Source of the DNA: Cyanophora paradoxa
Taxonomy: Eukaryota; Glaucocystophyceae; Cyanophorales; Cyanophoraceae
NCBI GenBank assembly: GCA_004431415.1
Contig: QPMI01000005.1
Span: forward strand, 124,001 to 188,000
Length of the DNA stretch: 64,000 nucleotides
Direction: 5' to 3'
The notes beneath the pieces are model-generated. The model made no database searches, was not told where the DNA came from, and was given only the letters and a program-made list of their open reading frames with translations. The position numbers and the translations under genes are program-made. Below, piece after piece: positions 45,489 through 57,400 of the stretch. Position 1 is the first letter of the stretch. Each line of letters starts with the position of its first letter.

Positions 45489-48400
45489 ATGGGCACGCCA
45501 CGGAACCTGGCGTGCAGCGAGATCGTCCACATCGCGCCCAAGCCTGCAGCCGAGTCCAATTCCAAATCGCACCCGAGGTCCGCGCGCGCCCCGAGCGGCA
45601 CGCCCGACGCGTTCGCTTCGCCGACGCTCCATTACACGCAGACGTTCGCCGAAGGGAAGGAGATCAGCGCCGTCGCTGAGCCTCTCGCCGCCGAGGCCGC
45701 CGCAGGCGCCAACGTCCTTCTGCCTCTCCTGCTGCGCGCCCTCGTTCCTCGGGCAGGCGGCCGCGGCCAGCACGCCATCGACGTCGCCAGGCCGGTCGTC
45801 GTCGTCCAAAATGGACTTCGGAAGCGGCGCGATGGGCGCGGGGAGCTCGAGCCGCAGGGGCGATGAGAGCGCCTCGAGCCCGGGATCCGGGCCCGCGAGC
45901 TCCTCGCGGGCCCGGGCCTTGAGCTTCTCGGCCTCGGCCTCGTCCGAATCCCGCGGCGGGGCCGACGCGTCGGAGCGCGACCGCGACCTGGCGTGGGTCC
46001 TGCGGACCACGGGCCACCTCATCGCCCGCGCCCTCGACTCGCCCCGCGTGATCATCCGGCGCCTCTCCTCCGCAGCCAGCCCCAGGTTCACTTCGCTTCG
46101 CTGGCGCCTAGCCTTCTCTGACCCGAGTTCCTCAGCCATCAGTCTCGGACGGCCCGGGCCGGTTTAAATTTCTCGAACCCGGCAGCGGAATCCGACGTCT
46201 TCGAGGTCAGTCAGCCGGCCGGCCCGACCCGCCCCGCCCCGCCCGAATCGCTTCTCACTCAAAAACTCGTCCCTTCCTTCGTTCGTTTTCCTTCCCTTAG
46301 TACGTGGCGGAGGGGAAGGGCCTCGTACCCATCGCCGAGGCGCCCCTCCCCGCGCTCCTCCAGCGGCGCCTACGGTCCCTCCTCGACTGCCGGTTCGAAT
46401 CCCCTCGGCTCGAATTAAATTCAAATTCAAACTTCAAACAGCGAGGCGGGCGCGGTCCGAGCGGCGGGCACGCTGGGCGAGCTCCTAGGACCCGGCGAGG
46501 GCTCCACCGGCGAGGAGTACTCCGAGGTGCCGTACCCCCCGTACTCCCCGCCCCGCCCGTCCCGCCTGGATCGGAACCCGATCGGAGAGATAGCCTGAGG
46601 TGGCTTAGGTAGTCTTAACTCTGCCGCCACACCTAAGTCACCTTAGGCTATCTCTCGGCCCGCCCCGATCCAAACCCGATCTCTCCATTTCCTCAATTTC
46701 CGGACAGGCGCTGCGGTTCTGCGAGGCGCACCGGATCGCTTCGGCCGCCGAGGTCGTCTGCGCCGCCGGCGGGCGGCCGGTGGGCCTCCTCACCGTCTAC
46801 TCGGACGGGTGCGCCGAAAGGGAGGGTACCCTCCCTCGAAACTGATTTCCCGTACTCCCCGCAGGCCGCGGGCGCTGCAGGCGGAGGACCGCGCGCTGCT
46901 GGCGCAGGTCGCCGAGTGCGTACCCCCTCCCCCCTCCCTCCCCCCACCTCCCCCGCCCCTCCTCTCTACCTATCTTCGATCTTACGCTTGCGCTATCTAT
47001 CTTACGCTCCGCTCTGCTCGCCTCTATCTATCTATCTATCTATCTCCTTTCTATCCATCTATCTGTTTCCTACGCTCTGCTCGCCTCTGCTGACCGCTTT
47101 CTATTCTTCTTTAGGTACGTGGGCGCCTCGCTGTCGAACGGGACCCTCGTGCACGACATGCAGCTCCAGGCGCGCCCGCCCCGCCCCGCCCCGCCCCGCC
47201 CCAATCTCGAGGACCGCCCGGCGGCCTCCCCGCCCCCCCGGCCCGCCTTTCGTCTCCCGCCCTCCCGCCCCGCCCCGCCCCGCCCAGCCCTCCGCCCTAG
47301 TCTCTTTGCGCATTCTTCTGGTCATCGAGCCGTGCTGCGCAGCAAGCTCTTCCGTCGACATTACCGTCCATTAACTAAATACCAATCAGCTGCAGCAACT
47401 CCAACAACTAAACAACAACCCCCGTGCCGCGCAGCGGGCGGGCCTGGCGCGGCAGCTGCAGGTCGCCTCCGCCAAGCGCGCCATCGTCCGGTCCGCCCCC
47501 TTCCCCTCCTTCCTTCCTTCCTTCCTTCTAGGGAAATCAGTATAGGTTTAGTAATCATCTCTAATTTCTATTATTCTGTGTGTCGGTTGCTTCCTTGCGC
47601 TCTCTCCCCTCAGTTTCCTCCCGCCCGACTTGACGCGAGCCTCTTCTTCCTCCCGGTTCCGTGCTGCAGGGACATACGGAAGAATTTGGACGCCTCCTCG
47701 GTCATCCGCGCCGCCGCCGAGGCCATCGGCAGGGCCGTGCGCCTCTGATCTGATCTCCCCGCCTCCCCACTAGTGCATTTAGGAGCCGGTCCGGCCCTCT
47801 AGCCATAGATCCGAGCCCTTCTCTAGCCTTCTCTCTAGCGGAGCCGAGCGCCCGCCTCGAGCTCTGATTCGATCTCGAGCTGGAGCTCGAGGTCTGGCCC
47901 CGGGCCCAAATCATTTCTGAGGACGGGGCGGCCCGCGGTCGCGCAGGTCGGGGCCGACCGCTGCCTCGTCCAGCAGGTCAGATCCGATCCGATCTGATCT
48001 CATCTGACCTGACCTGACCTGAGCTGACTGACCTTCCGCAGATCTGCCCGCAGCAGGCCCGGGCGGGGAACCCACTTCTCGGGGCGGAGCAGCGGCCGTG
48101 CCCGCCGACTCCGAACCCGTGCTGCCCGCTGGGTGAGGCGGCCGCGGAGTGGGCGGCGGCGGCCTCCTCCTCTGCTTCCTCTGCCGGCGAGGGCGGCTCG
48201 GGATCGCGGGCGGGGGCGGGGGCGGCTGCGCCGCCCGAGTTCCACCAGCGCCGCGTCGCCAGGCTCCTCGAGGTTCGCCTGCCGCTCCACGCCCGCCCAA
48301 GCTCTATAGTCGGCTAGCTTCCTCACCTGGCTCCTCCTGCGCCCCTTCTAAGGAACCGCCCCTGCCCCGCGGCGTCGCTCACGCCCCCGCGCCCCCGGCG

Positions 48401-51400
48401 TGCGCAGAGCGGCGGGGAGCTGCTGGAGGTGCCGGAGGCGGGCGAGGCTCTCCCCGGGGAGGACCCCGCCGACCCCGCCCTCCCCGCCGGTCCGCCCCGC
48501 CGAGGCCCTCGAATTCCTAAGCTAGGCTAGGGCTAGCCTCCTTGTGCTATCGTTGCAGTTTCCCCTCTGCCCTTCTGATCGACCCCTCGTCCTCAGCGCG
48601 GGCGTACTACGCGTCGCTGGGGGCGCGGAGCCTCCTCCTGGTGCCCACGCGGGGCTCGGACGGCCCCAACGGCCTCATCACCGTCGCCAGGCCCGCCCCG
48701 CCCCAGCCCTCCCGCCCCGCGCCTCCCCTTTGCCCCCTTGCTCGCTCTTACTCTCCCCCTCGTTTGCGCAGCGGGCAGGGCGGCCGGGAGTGGACGGCGG
48801 AGGACCAGGATCTCGTCCTCTCCGTCGCCCAGGTGGGGCCTTATATTTAGAGAACCTTATAATAAGAACCTTCAAGCTTAAAACCTTAGAACCTTAGAAC
48901 CTTAGAACCGTAGAACCTTAGAGCCTTAGAGCCTTAGAACCTTAGAACCTTAGAACCTTAGAGACCAGGACCTCGTCCTCTCCGTCGCCCAGGTGGGGCC
49001 TTAGAGAACCTTATAATAAGAACCTTAGAACCTTAGAACATAATTAGAACCGTCGCCCAGGTGGGAAACCCGCAGAAGAATCTTAGCCTTAGAGAACCAC
49101 CTTCAAAAAACTCGTCCCTCCCTCGATCTCTCCCCTCGCCCTCGCTTCTCCCGCGGAGCCTGCAGCTGATCACGAGCCTCCGCTCCCCTCCCCGCAGCAT
49201 GTGGGGATCGCGCTGACGCACGCGCGCTTCCTCGAGCGCCTCGACGCCCAGCACCGCCAGGTCCGCCCCCGCTCTTTAGAACCTTAGAACCTTAAAAGAG
49301 CAGGAGCCTCGCCCTTAGGAACTAGATCCTTAGCGATTCGCCCAGCGCCGCCAGGCACGGCCCCGGCCCACCCCAGAGCCGGAGCCTCGGAGCCTAGCCC
49401 TTAGGAACTAGATCCTTAGCACCGCCAGGCCCGCCCTCGGCCCCCCGCCCCGCCCTGCAAACGCTCACTTCTCCCTCGCCAACTCGATTGCCCCGCTGAT
49501 GCCCCTTTGGCAGCTGCGGGCGCAGAACGAGGCGCTGGTCGTGCAGCTCGAGTCCTCCCGCCTCTCCCGCTCCATCGTCCACGAGGTAAGAAGCCCAACG
49601 GAAGGACCAGAAGAAGAACGCTAAGAGATAGAAAAGGCTTCTAGAGGCTTCGCGGGCTCGGGCCTGATCATGACCGCACCCCTCGCCGCGCCCCTCGCCG
49701 CCCCTCCCCTCCGCCTCCCCTCCCCTGAAGGAGCCTTAAAGACGATAGAAACGGCCTCGCGCGCGCCCTTCAAGCCCCTCACCGCGCCCGCCCCCTCACC
49801 CCTCCTCAGATCCGGAGCAACCTGGAGACGCCGGGGATCCTGGAGACCTCTGCGCGCCTCCTCCGCGAGGCCCTCCGCGCCGACCGCTGCCTGTGCGTCC
49901 GTTGCTTGACTCTCATCAACCAAGCCCGACCCTGTAGTCTAGAGCGTCGACCAGATTGAACTGAAGCTTGCTTTATGCACGCGCAGGCTGCTGCAGCGGC
50001 GGGGCGGACCCGGGGCGCCCTACGAGACCCTCACGGAGTCGGTGGGCGAGGGGGAGGCCGGGGGCGTTGGGCGGCTCGAGGGGCACGCCCTCCCCGCCGG
50101 CCTCCGCGCCCGCCTGGACCGCGTTCTCTCCTCCGCCTCCGCCTCCGCCTCCTCCGCCGCCTCGACCGCCGTCGGCGGCAGGGACGATCGCGACGCGCAC
50201 GTCTGCTGGCCCGAGCCCGCGGGCGCCGACGGCTCGGGTCCATCGGAAGAGGAAGAGGAAGAAGCGGCGGCCTTTGAGCGGGCCGTGGGCGTCGCCTCGT
50301 CCGTCGCGGTCCCGGCGGGGGCCCCGCCCTCGCCCAGGCCCTCGCCCTCGTCCCCGGAGACGCCCCGCGTGAGCGGCGAGGCGGCCGGCGCCGGCCCCGC
50401 CTGCGTGCTCCTCTGCTGGCGCCGCCGCTTCGTCCCCTCCGAGGCGCAGCTCGCCCTCCTGCGCTCCGTCGCCGACCAGGCGCGTTTGCACCTTCACTCT
50501 TGTTAAGATCCTAGTCGTTTTTAAACCTTCGCTCTCATAACCCTTTAGCTGTAGCTGCTCTTATCATTGCTACTCTGCTGCAATTTTCATGCCTCTAGCT
50601 GCTCCACATTGTCCCCATTCAACTTGCCTTTCCCACTACATTCATTCTTTCATCTAGAGCTCTATTAAGACCCTGGTCGCTCCTAACGTTCTCCTCCTCT
50701 CGACAGGTCGGGGTGGCGCTGGTGCACGCGCGGCTCTTCGAGCGGCTGCGGGACTCGCAGGCGACGCTCCAGCGCGAGCTCCTCGTCTCCAACCTCGGCC
50801 GCTCCATCGTCCGGTGCGGAGCTATTAGCTATTAGCTATTAAAGCTATTAGCCTTTGCTATTAGCCTATAAGCTACTATAAACTACTACTATAAGCTACT
50901 ATATAGGGCGCTCCATCGTCCGGTGCGGAGGCCGGAGCCGGCAGCGCAGCCCATCCCGCCGCTGCGCCTTCCCGCTCCATTAGTCTCGCCGCTCCAACTA
51001 AAGCTATTAGCCTTTGCTATTAGCCTATAAGCTACTATAAACGTTCGGGGACACGCCGGGAGCATCCTCATCCTCGGCCCCGGCCTCGGCCCACGCCTTT
51101 CCTGAGGTTGCTGCGCATGGCTGCGCATGTGGCGGCGCCGGCGGCGCCGCAACCCCCCAAATCAGCCTCTTCGATCTCATAAGCCTGTCTTTGCTTTGGT
51201 TTCACGGCTCTAGCTATAGTCTATAGCCAATCCTGCTCACGCCTCGGCCTCATCGATCTCACACGCCTGCATGCGCAGGGACGTGCGCTCGTGCCTGGAC
51301 GCCGTCTCCGTCATGCGCATCGCCGCCGAGTCTGTCGGAAAGGCCGTGCGCCCCTCTCTGAATTTCTTGGACTTCCCCGGCTTGTCCGTTTAGGAGCCGG

Positions 51401-54400
51401 CCCGGCCCTAGCCTTCTCTCTAGCGGGGCCGCGCGCCCGCCCTCCCTTCCCGATCTGATCCCATCCGATCCACTCCGATCTGATCTGACCAACCGCCCTC
51501 GCCCGCTCAGGTGGGGGCCTACCGCTGCGTCCTCATGCGCCTCAACGCCGAGGGTCCCGTCGGCGAGGTCAGATCTGAGTCTAATCTGATCTGATCCGAT
51601 CCGATCCGATCCGATCCGATCCGGTCCGATCCTCGTCCTCGCGCAGTGGGCCCGGGACGGGGCGCTGCGCCTGCCGCGGGACTTCTCGGAGCGGGACCTC
51701 CCCGCCGTCCTCCGCATCCGCGTCCAGTGCGCCCCGCCCCAGATCCAACCCTTCGATTCTTAGAAGCCTTCTCGAAATTAAAGCCTTCAGTAATCACGGG
51801 TGGAATCCGTGTCGCGCGCGCCAGCTCCAACCAGCTCCGACCCTTTAGATTCCGCCTAGCTTCTCCTCCTAGCTTTTCTTACAGAGGTCCATTCCTTTCT
51901 ACTCCGTTATCCAATCTCCCGTTATCCAATCCTCGACTGGGTTCCCCCGCCCGCCTGATCGTGGCCCGGCAGGCGGCACCTGACGTCGGTGTCGGACGTG
52001 CTGGAGCTGCCGGACCTGAGGGCCCCGGTGGGGTACAACCCCGACGAGGTCACCCCCGAGATGCTCGCCGAGGGTCCGACCCCGCCCGGCCCCCGCCCCG
52101 CATCCTCCTTTAAATTCTATTAACAAGCAATAGCAAGATTAGATCTACAAGCTCATTGCTTAGATCCAGATCCGCCCATATACCTACCCGCCCGCCCGCC
52201 CGCGCGTCTGCCCGCCTTATTCTCGGGGCCGGGGCGCAGCGCACGCCTTCTGGAGCTGGCTGAACGTCGTCTCCGCCTTCACCATCTGCCTCCACCACGA
52301 GGTCCCTCCCCCCCCCCCCCCCCCCCCCCTCCCTCTCTCCCTTTCTGAGATCTTAGATCCTTAAGATTAGATCTAGATACTAGTACTTAATCTCATAGCT
52401 CTTTGCCTTCACCATCTGCCTCCACCACGAGGCGAGCCCGCGGGCTGCTCGACTGAGGATCCAGGGCTGAGGGCGGGGGGCGGCGGTTCCTAGGGCGCCT
52501 AACCTAACTAGCCATAGCTTGGTTCTGAATCCGGAGCCGAAGGTCTTGATTGACCATAGCCCTTTAAGCTCCCCATCCGCCTTCCTCTACCACAAAATCT
52601 CTTTTCCCCTCCCTCTCTCTCTCTCTATCTATCTATCTGGAGCAGAGCTGTGGGCGCCTCTCTCCCTCCCCCTCACCCACTCCTTCCTTCTCGGTCAGCT
52701 GGGGGTCCAGAGCTGAAGGCGCCTCTGCGTGCAGGGGACGGCAGAGAGCCGAGAGCGCCCCTCTCCCTCCCTCTCACCCGCTCCTTCCCTCGCAGGGGAC
52801 GGCGGTGGGGGTGCTGTGGGTGGCGTCGGACGTGCGGCGGGAGTGGACGGACCTCGACCGCGCCCTCATCAACTCCATCCGGGACCACCTCGCCATCGCC
52901 GTGCGCCATACTTTGTTGGTTCCTTAGGTATTAATTAGCCAGAGGAGCCAAAGCTTTTAAGGTCTTAATCCGTCGTAGCTTGAGCCCACTCTCCATCCGC
53001 GACCACCTCGATCGCCATCGCCGTGCGCCATACTTTACAACTTGATAGCCAAATTAGCCGTATACGTAGCCTGGTTCTGGATCCGGAGCCAAAGCTCACA
53101 GACTTAATAAGCCATAGCTTTTGAAACTCTCCGTATGCATCCGCGACCGCCTCGCCATCGCCGTGCGCCGTGCTTCAAGCCCGACGCGCGCCCTTGGAGC
53201 CGGCTTGAAGCCTAAAGCTGAACGAAAGCCTGAGCTTGCTTGCTTAAGCTTCCGGCCTTCTGGCAAATTAAAGCAAACAGAGCGCGGATTCCTCTCGAGC
53301 CCGCCTCACCCCGCTCGGCGCCGGCGCGCAGCTGGCGCACGCGCGGGTGCTGGAGACGATGGCGGCCTCCAACGAGACCCTCTCCCGCCAGGCCCGCCCC
53401 CGCCCCCGCCAGACGCCCGTTCCTGGGACGGCTAGCGGGGACGCCGGCCCCTTCTGCCCTCTCCTCCGCACCCGCCACGGGCCCTCCGGGACGGCTAGAG
53501 GGGACCCCCCCCCCCCCCCCCCCCCCCCCGCCTCCAACGAGACCCTCTCCCGTCAGGCCCGCCCCTTCCACCCCTTCCCCCTCTCCCGCCCCCGCCTCCG
53601 CCCCTTAGAGGGGACACCACCTTAAATACCCCCCACCAGCCCGCCCCCGCCCCCGCCCTCCCGCCCCGGCCGCTTCCCCCGGCCGCTTCCCCTCCCCGCC
53701 CCCGTCCCTTCCTGGACGGCTAGAGGGGATGCCGGTCCTTAGACCCTCCCCCGCCAGGCCCGCCCACCCCTCCCGCCCCCGCCCCGCCCCCGGCCCCTCC
53801 CCCGCCCCCCGCCTGGAAGGGGACACCGGCCCTGCGCCGGACGTCCCTTTTTCTGCCTTGCTCCCCCGCCGCCATTGATATCGCCCGGCTCCCCCCCCCC
53901 TCCCCCCTCCCGCGCCTCCGCCTCGCTGCTTTCTCACTCGCTTCCTCACTCTCCCCCGCAGGTGGAGCGGGACCGTGTGCTGAGCGGGATGGTGCAGGCG
54001 GTGCGGGACTCCCTCGACGCCGACGCCATGCTCGACACCGTCCGCCCCCGCCCCGCCCCGCCCCCGCCCCGCCCCGCTTCCGCCCCCGCCCCGCCTTGAT
54101 CTTAGCGAAATCATCCTAGATCCTTCGGGACTCCCTCCTAATTATTTTAGATCTTAGACGCCATGCTCGACACCGTCCGCCCCCGCCCTGCCCTCAGCTA
54201 GATCTTGCATCTGAGATCTTGGATCTAAGATCTGAAGTGGATCTAAGATCTCATTTTAGATTCATCTAAGAGCGCGCTCTTAGACGCCGACGCCATGCTC
54301 GACACCGTCCGCCCCGCCCCGCCCCGCCCCGCCCGCGTCGCCGCCCTTGCTTTTCATGCTTAGATCCTAGGATAAGGCCTTCGTCTTAAATCTTAGAGCG

Positions 54401-57400
54401 CTAGCGCGCTTCTAGCGCTAAAATCTCGTATCTATCCCAAGATATCTTTGCCTTATTCTGATCTTCTGATCCCGCCGGCGTGCAGGCGGCGCGGCTCCTG
54501 GCGGCGAACCTCTCCGCCGACCGATGCCTGACCGCCGCGCTCGCGCCGGCCCCCGGCGGCCCCGCCCCCCTCTCCAGCTCCGCCGGCCCAGCGGACGCCT
54601 CAGACGTCTCCGTCGCGGCGGAGCGCATCGCGGCCAACCTCCGCTCGACGCCGGCGGACCCCGCCGCCGCCGCCCCCGACGCCTCGGAGCTGCAGCTGCA
54701 GCTACAGCTCCCCGCGTTCCTGCGGCGGCGCCTCGCGGCCGCGTGCCTCGGCTCCGACCGCACCGTACGCATGGACGACCTGTCCGCCCTCCTCCCGGGT
54801 GCGTTAGCTCTGCTTAAACTTCAGCTTGAATCAACGGCCCTTTCCGTTTAGCTGAAGGGCCTCCTAGATAATCCTTAAAAGTTAATTGAATGTGTGCGAA
54901 TTCGAATTCGTCCGCTCAATTCTCCCTCAGGCGAGGACCCGGGGGACCCCGAGCTGCCGGAGTTCCGGGCGTGGGCGGAGGGGACGGGGACGCGGGCCGC
55001 CCTCTGGCGCCGCGTCTCCTACCACGGCCTCCTCAAGGCACGCCCGCCCGCCCGCCCGCCCGCCCCGCGCTCTTCTTAGCTACATCGTAACATCTTAAGC
55101 TTATAGCTACATCTTAAGATATTATATCTTAGGACGGGGACGCGCGCCGCCCTCTGGCGCCGCGTCTCCTACCACGGCGTCCTCAAGGCACGCCCCTCTC
55201 GCCCGCCCGCCCGCCCCGCGCTCTTCTGAGCTACATCTTAACATCTTAACATCTTAAGCTTATAGCTACATCTTAACATCTTATATCTTAGGCGTCCTCA
55301 AGGCGCGCCCCCTCGCCCGCCCACCGTGTACACAGCCACATCTTAAGCCGATCTCTCCTCCGCTCCGCTCCCTCCCTCCCTCCCCCTCCTCCACCGCCTC
55401 CCTCCCCCCCTCCTCCTCTTGACTCGCCCCCCGCCCCGCCTCCCCGCAGGGCTTCGTGGGGCTGCACTCGCGCCGGCCGCGGCGCTGGACGGACACGGAG
55501 GCCGACCTCCTCTCCGCCGTCGCCGACCAGCTGTGCGCAGCACTGGGCCCCCCGGATCCTAGGTCCAAGGCTCTCCTAGCTTCTTAGTCGCCGACCAGCT
55601 GTGCGCTTGGCTCAAGTCTTCCTAGACTCTCCTAGCATCTCCTAGCTTCCTAGCCTCTGGGGCCCCCCGATCCTGGGTCCTAAACCCTAGACGGTCCTAG
55701 GCTCCTCCTAAATGGTCGGTCCTTAGACGGACACGGAGGCCGACCTGCTCTCCGCCGTCGCCGACCAGCTGTGCGCTGAAGTTTAACTTATAATTAAGCG
55801 AATTATATTATATCTAGCTAGAGCTTGATTGCTGGAGCCGTCTTCCCGGCGGTCTTTCCTAGGCTCTCCTAGGTTCTTAGAAAGACTCCGAACTCATCCC
55901 CCGCTTCGGCCGAGCTTATAAGAATAATTCCTTAAGAGATGCTGAGTGAGCTCTGGTCCTGATCCCGCGCCGCAGGGGGATCGGGCTGGCGCACTCGCAG
56001 GCGTACGCGGCGGAGCAGGAGCAGCGCCGCCTCCTCGCCCGCCAGAACGACGGTCCGATCCTCGTATCGTATCGTATCGTATCCTACCAGATGCTCAGAC
56101 GTAGCTTCTTCTTTTTCTTCACTCTGCAGAGCTGCGGGGGGCGCGTGCGGAGGCGGAGGCGGCATCGCGCGCCAAGGGCGACTTCCTCTCCGTCGTGACC
56201 CACGAGCTCCGCACCCCCATGCAGGCACGTGCGAATATATATAGCAGGCCCTGTCCACTTAGATGGGCGCGATTCTTAGATGGGCGCGCATCGTTCTCAT
56301 ATATTCTCCCGACCCCACGAGCTCCGCACCCCCAGGCAGGCGCGTGCGAATACAGCAGGCCCGGCCCACTTAGATGGGCGCGCATCGTTCTCATATATCT
56401 AGATGGAGAAGCGGTTAGCTCCGCACCCCCATGCAGGCCCGTTGGCCCGCCGGCCCGGCCATGGCAGCTTTCAGAGAATAGAAAACTAGGCAGGCCGCCC
56501 CATGCGATCGGGCTCCTCCCTCTAAGACCGCTCGGCCTTTTTTCTCTTCTGACCCGCGGGGCCCCGCAGGCGGTCCTCGGGATCTCGCGGCTGCTGCTGG
56601 ACACGGGACTCACGCGCCAGCAAGAGGACTTCGTCCGCATCGTCCTCCAGTCCGGTCCGCGCGCTCCGCGTACCCCCCGGCATCCTCTTCCCCCTCCCCA
56701 TCTCACACCTTCTTTCGCTCGCAGGGAACGCGCTGGTGGACCTTATCGGCGAGATCCTCGACTGCGGCAAGATCGAGCGCGGCACCCTCGGTCCGTCCGT
56801 ACCCTCCACTAGTTCTCGATCCCTTCCAACGCGTACCCCCGACTCAACCCCCCCCTCCCCCCCAAGAGCTGGAAGAGGCGCCGTTCAGCGCGCGCTGCGT
56901 CGTCGAGTCGGTGCTGGACCTGCTCGCACCCTCCGCCGCCATCAAGGCACGCCCCGCCCCGCCCCCGCCCCGAGGAGATAAGGGTTTAGGCTGGAGCTAT
57001 AGAGCTGAAGCCTAGCCCTTCAGCAACGCCAGGCCCCCCCCCCGCCCCCGCCCCGTCCCGCCCCGCTTCTCCTCGCCCCCGCCCCGCCCGATCCTTATAA
57101 TTAGCTGGATCGTTAGGATCTAGATCCTAAGGAGCTAGCTGGATCCTTAGGAACTAGGCTAGACACGCCCCTCCCTAGGCTAGACCCTGCTCGCCCCCTC
57201 CGCAGCCATAAAGGCTCGCCCCTCCGGGCTCTTCCCCGACCCGCCCCGCCCCCGCCTCGCACCGCCCCGGCCCTATGGGGGTAAGCTCCTCCGTCCGAAA
57301 AAGTAACCCCGCACCCCCCGCAGGGCCTGGACCTCGCGCTCTACGTGGACCCGCGCCTCCCGCGCTCCTTCCACTCCGACGCCCGCCGCCTCCGCCAGGT

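Noticed and set aside
45282-46139. Minus-strand ORF of 285 residues at the 5' end of the large kinase
   Set aside because: No recognisable domain; the plus strand gives a GAF-leader-like helix (LAWVLRTTGHLIARALD) consistent with the gene that follows. Not fully excluded.
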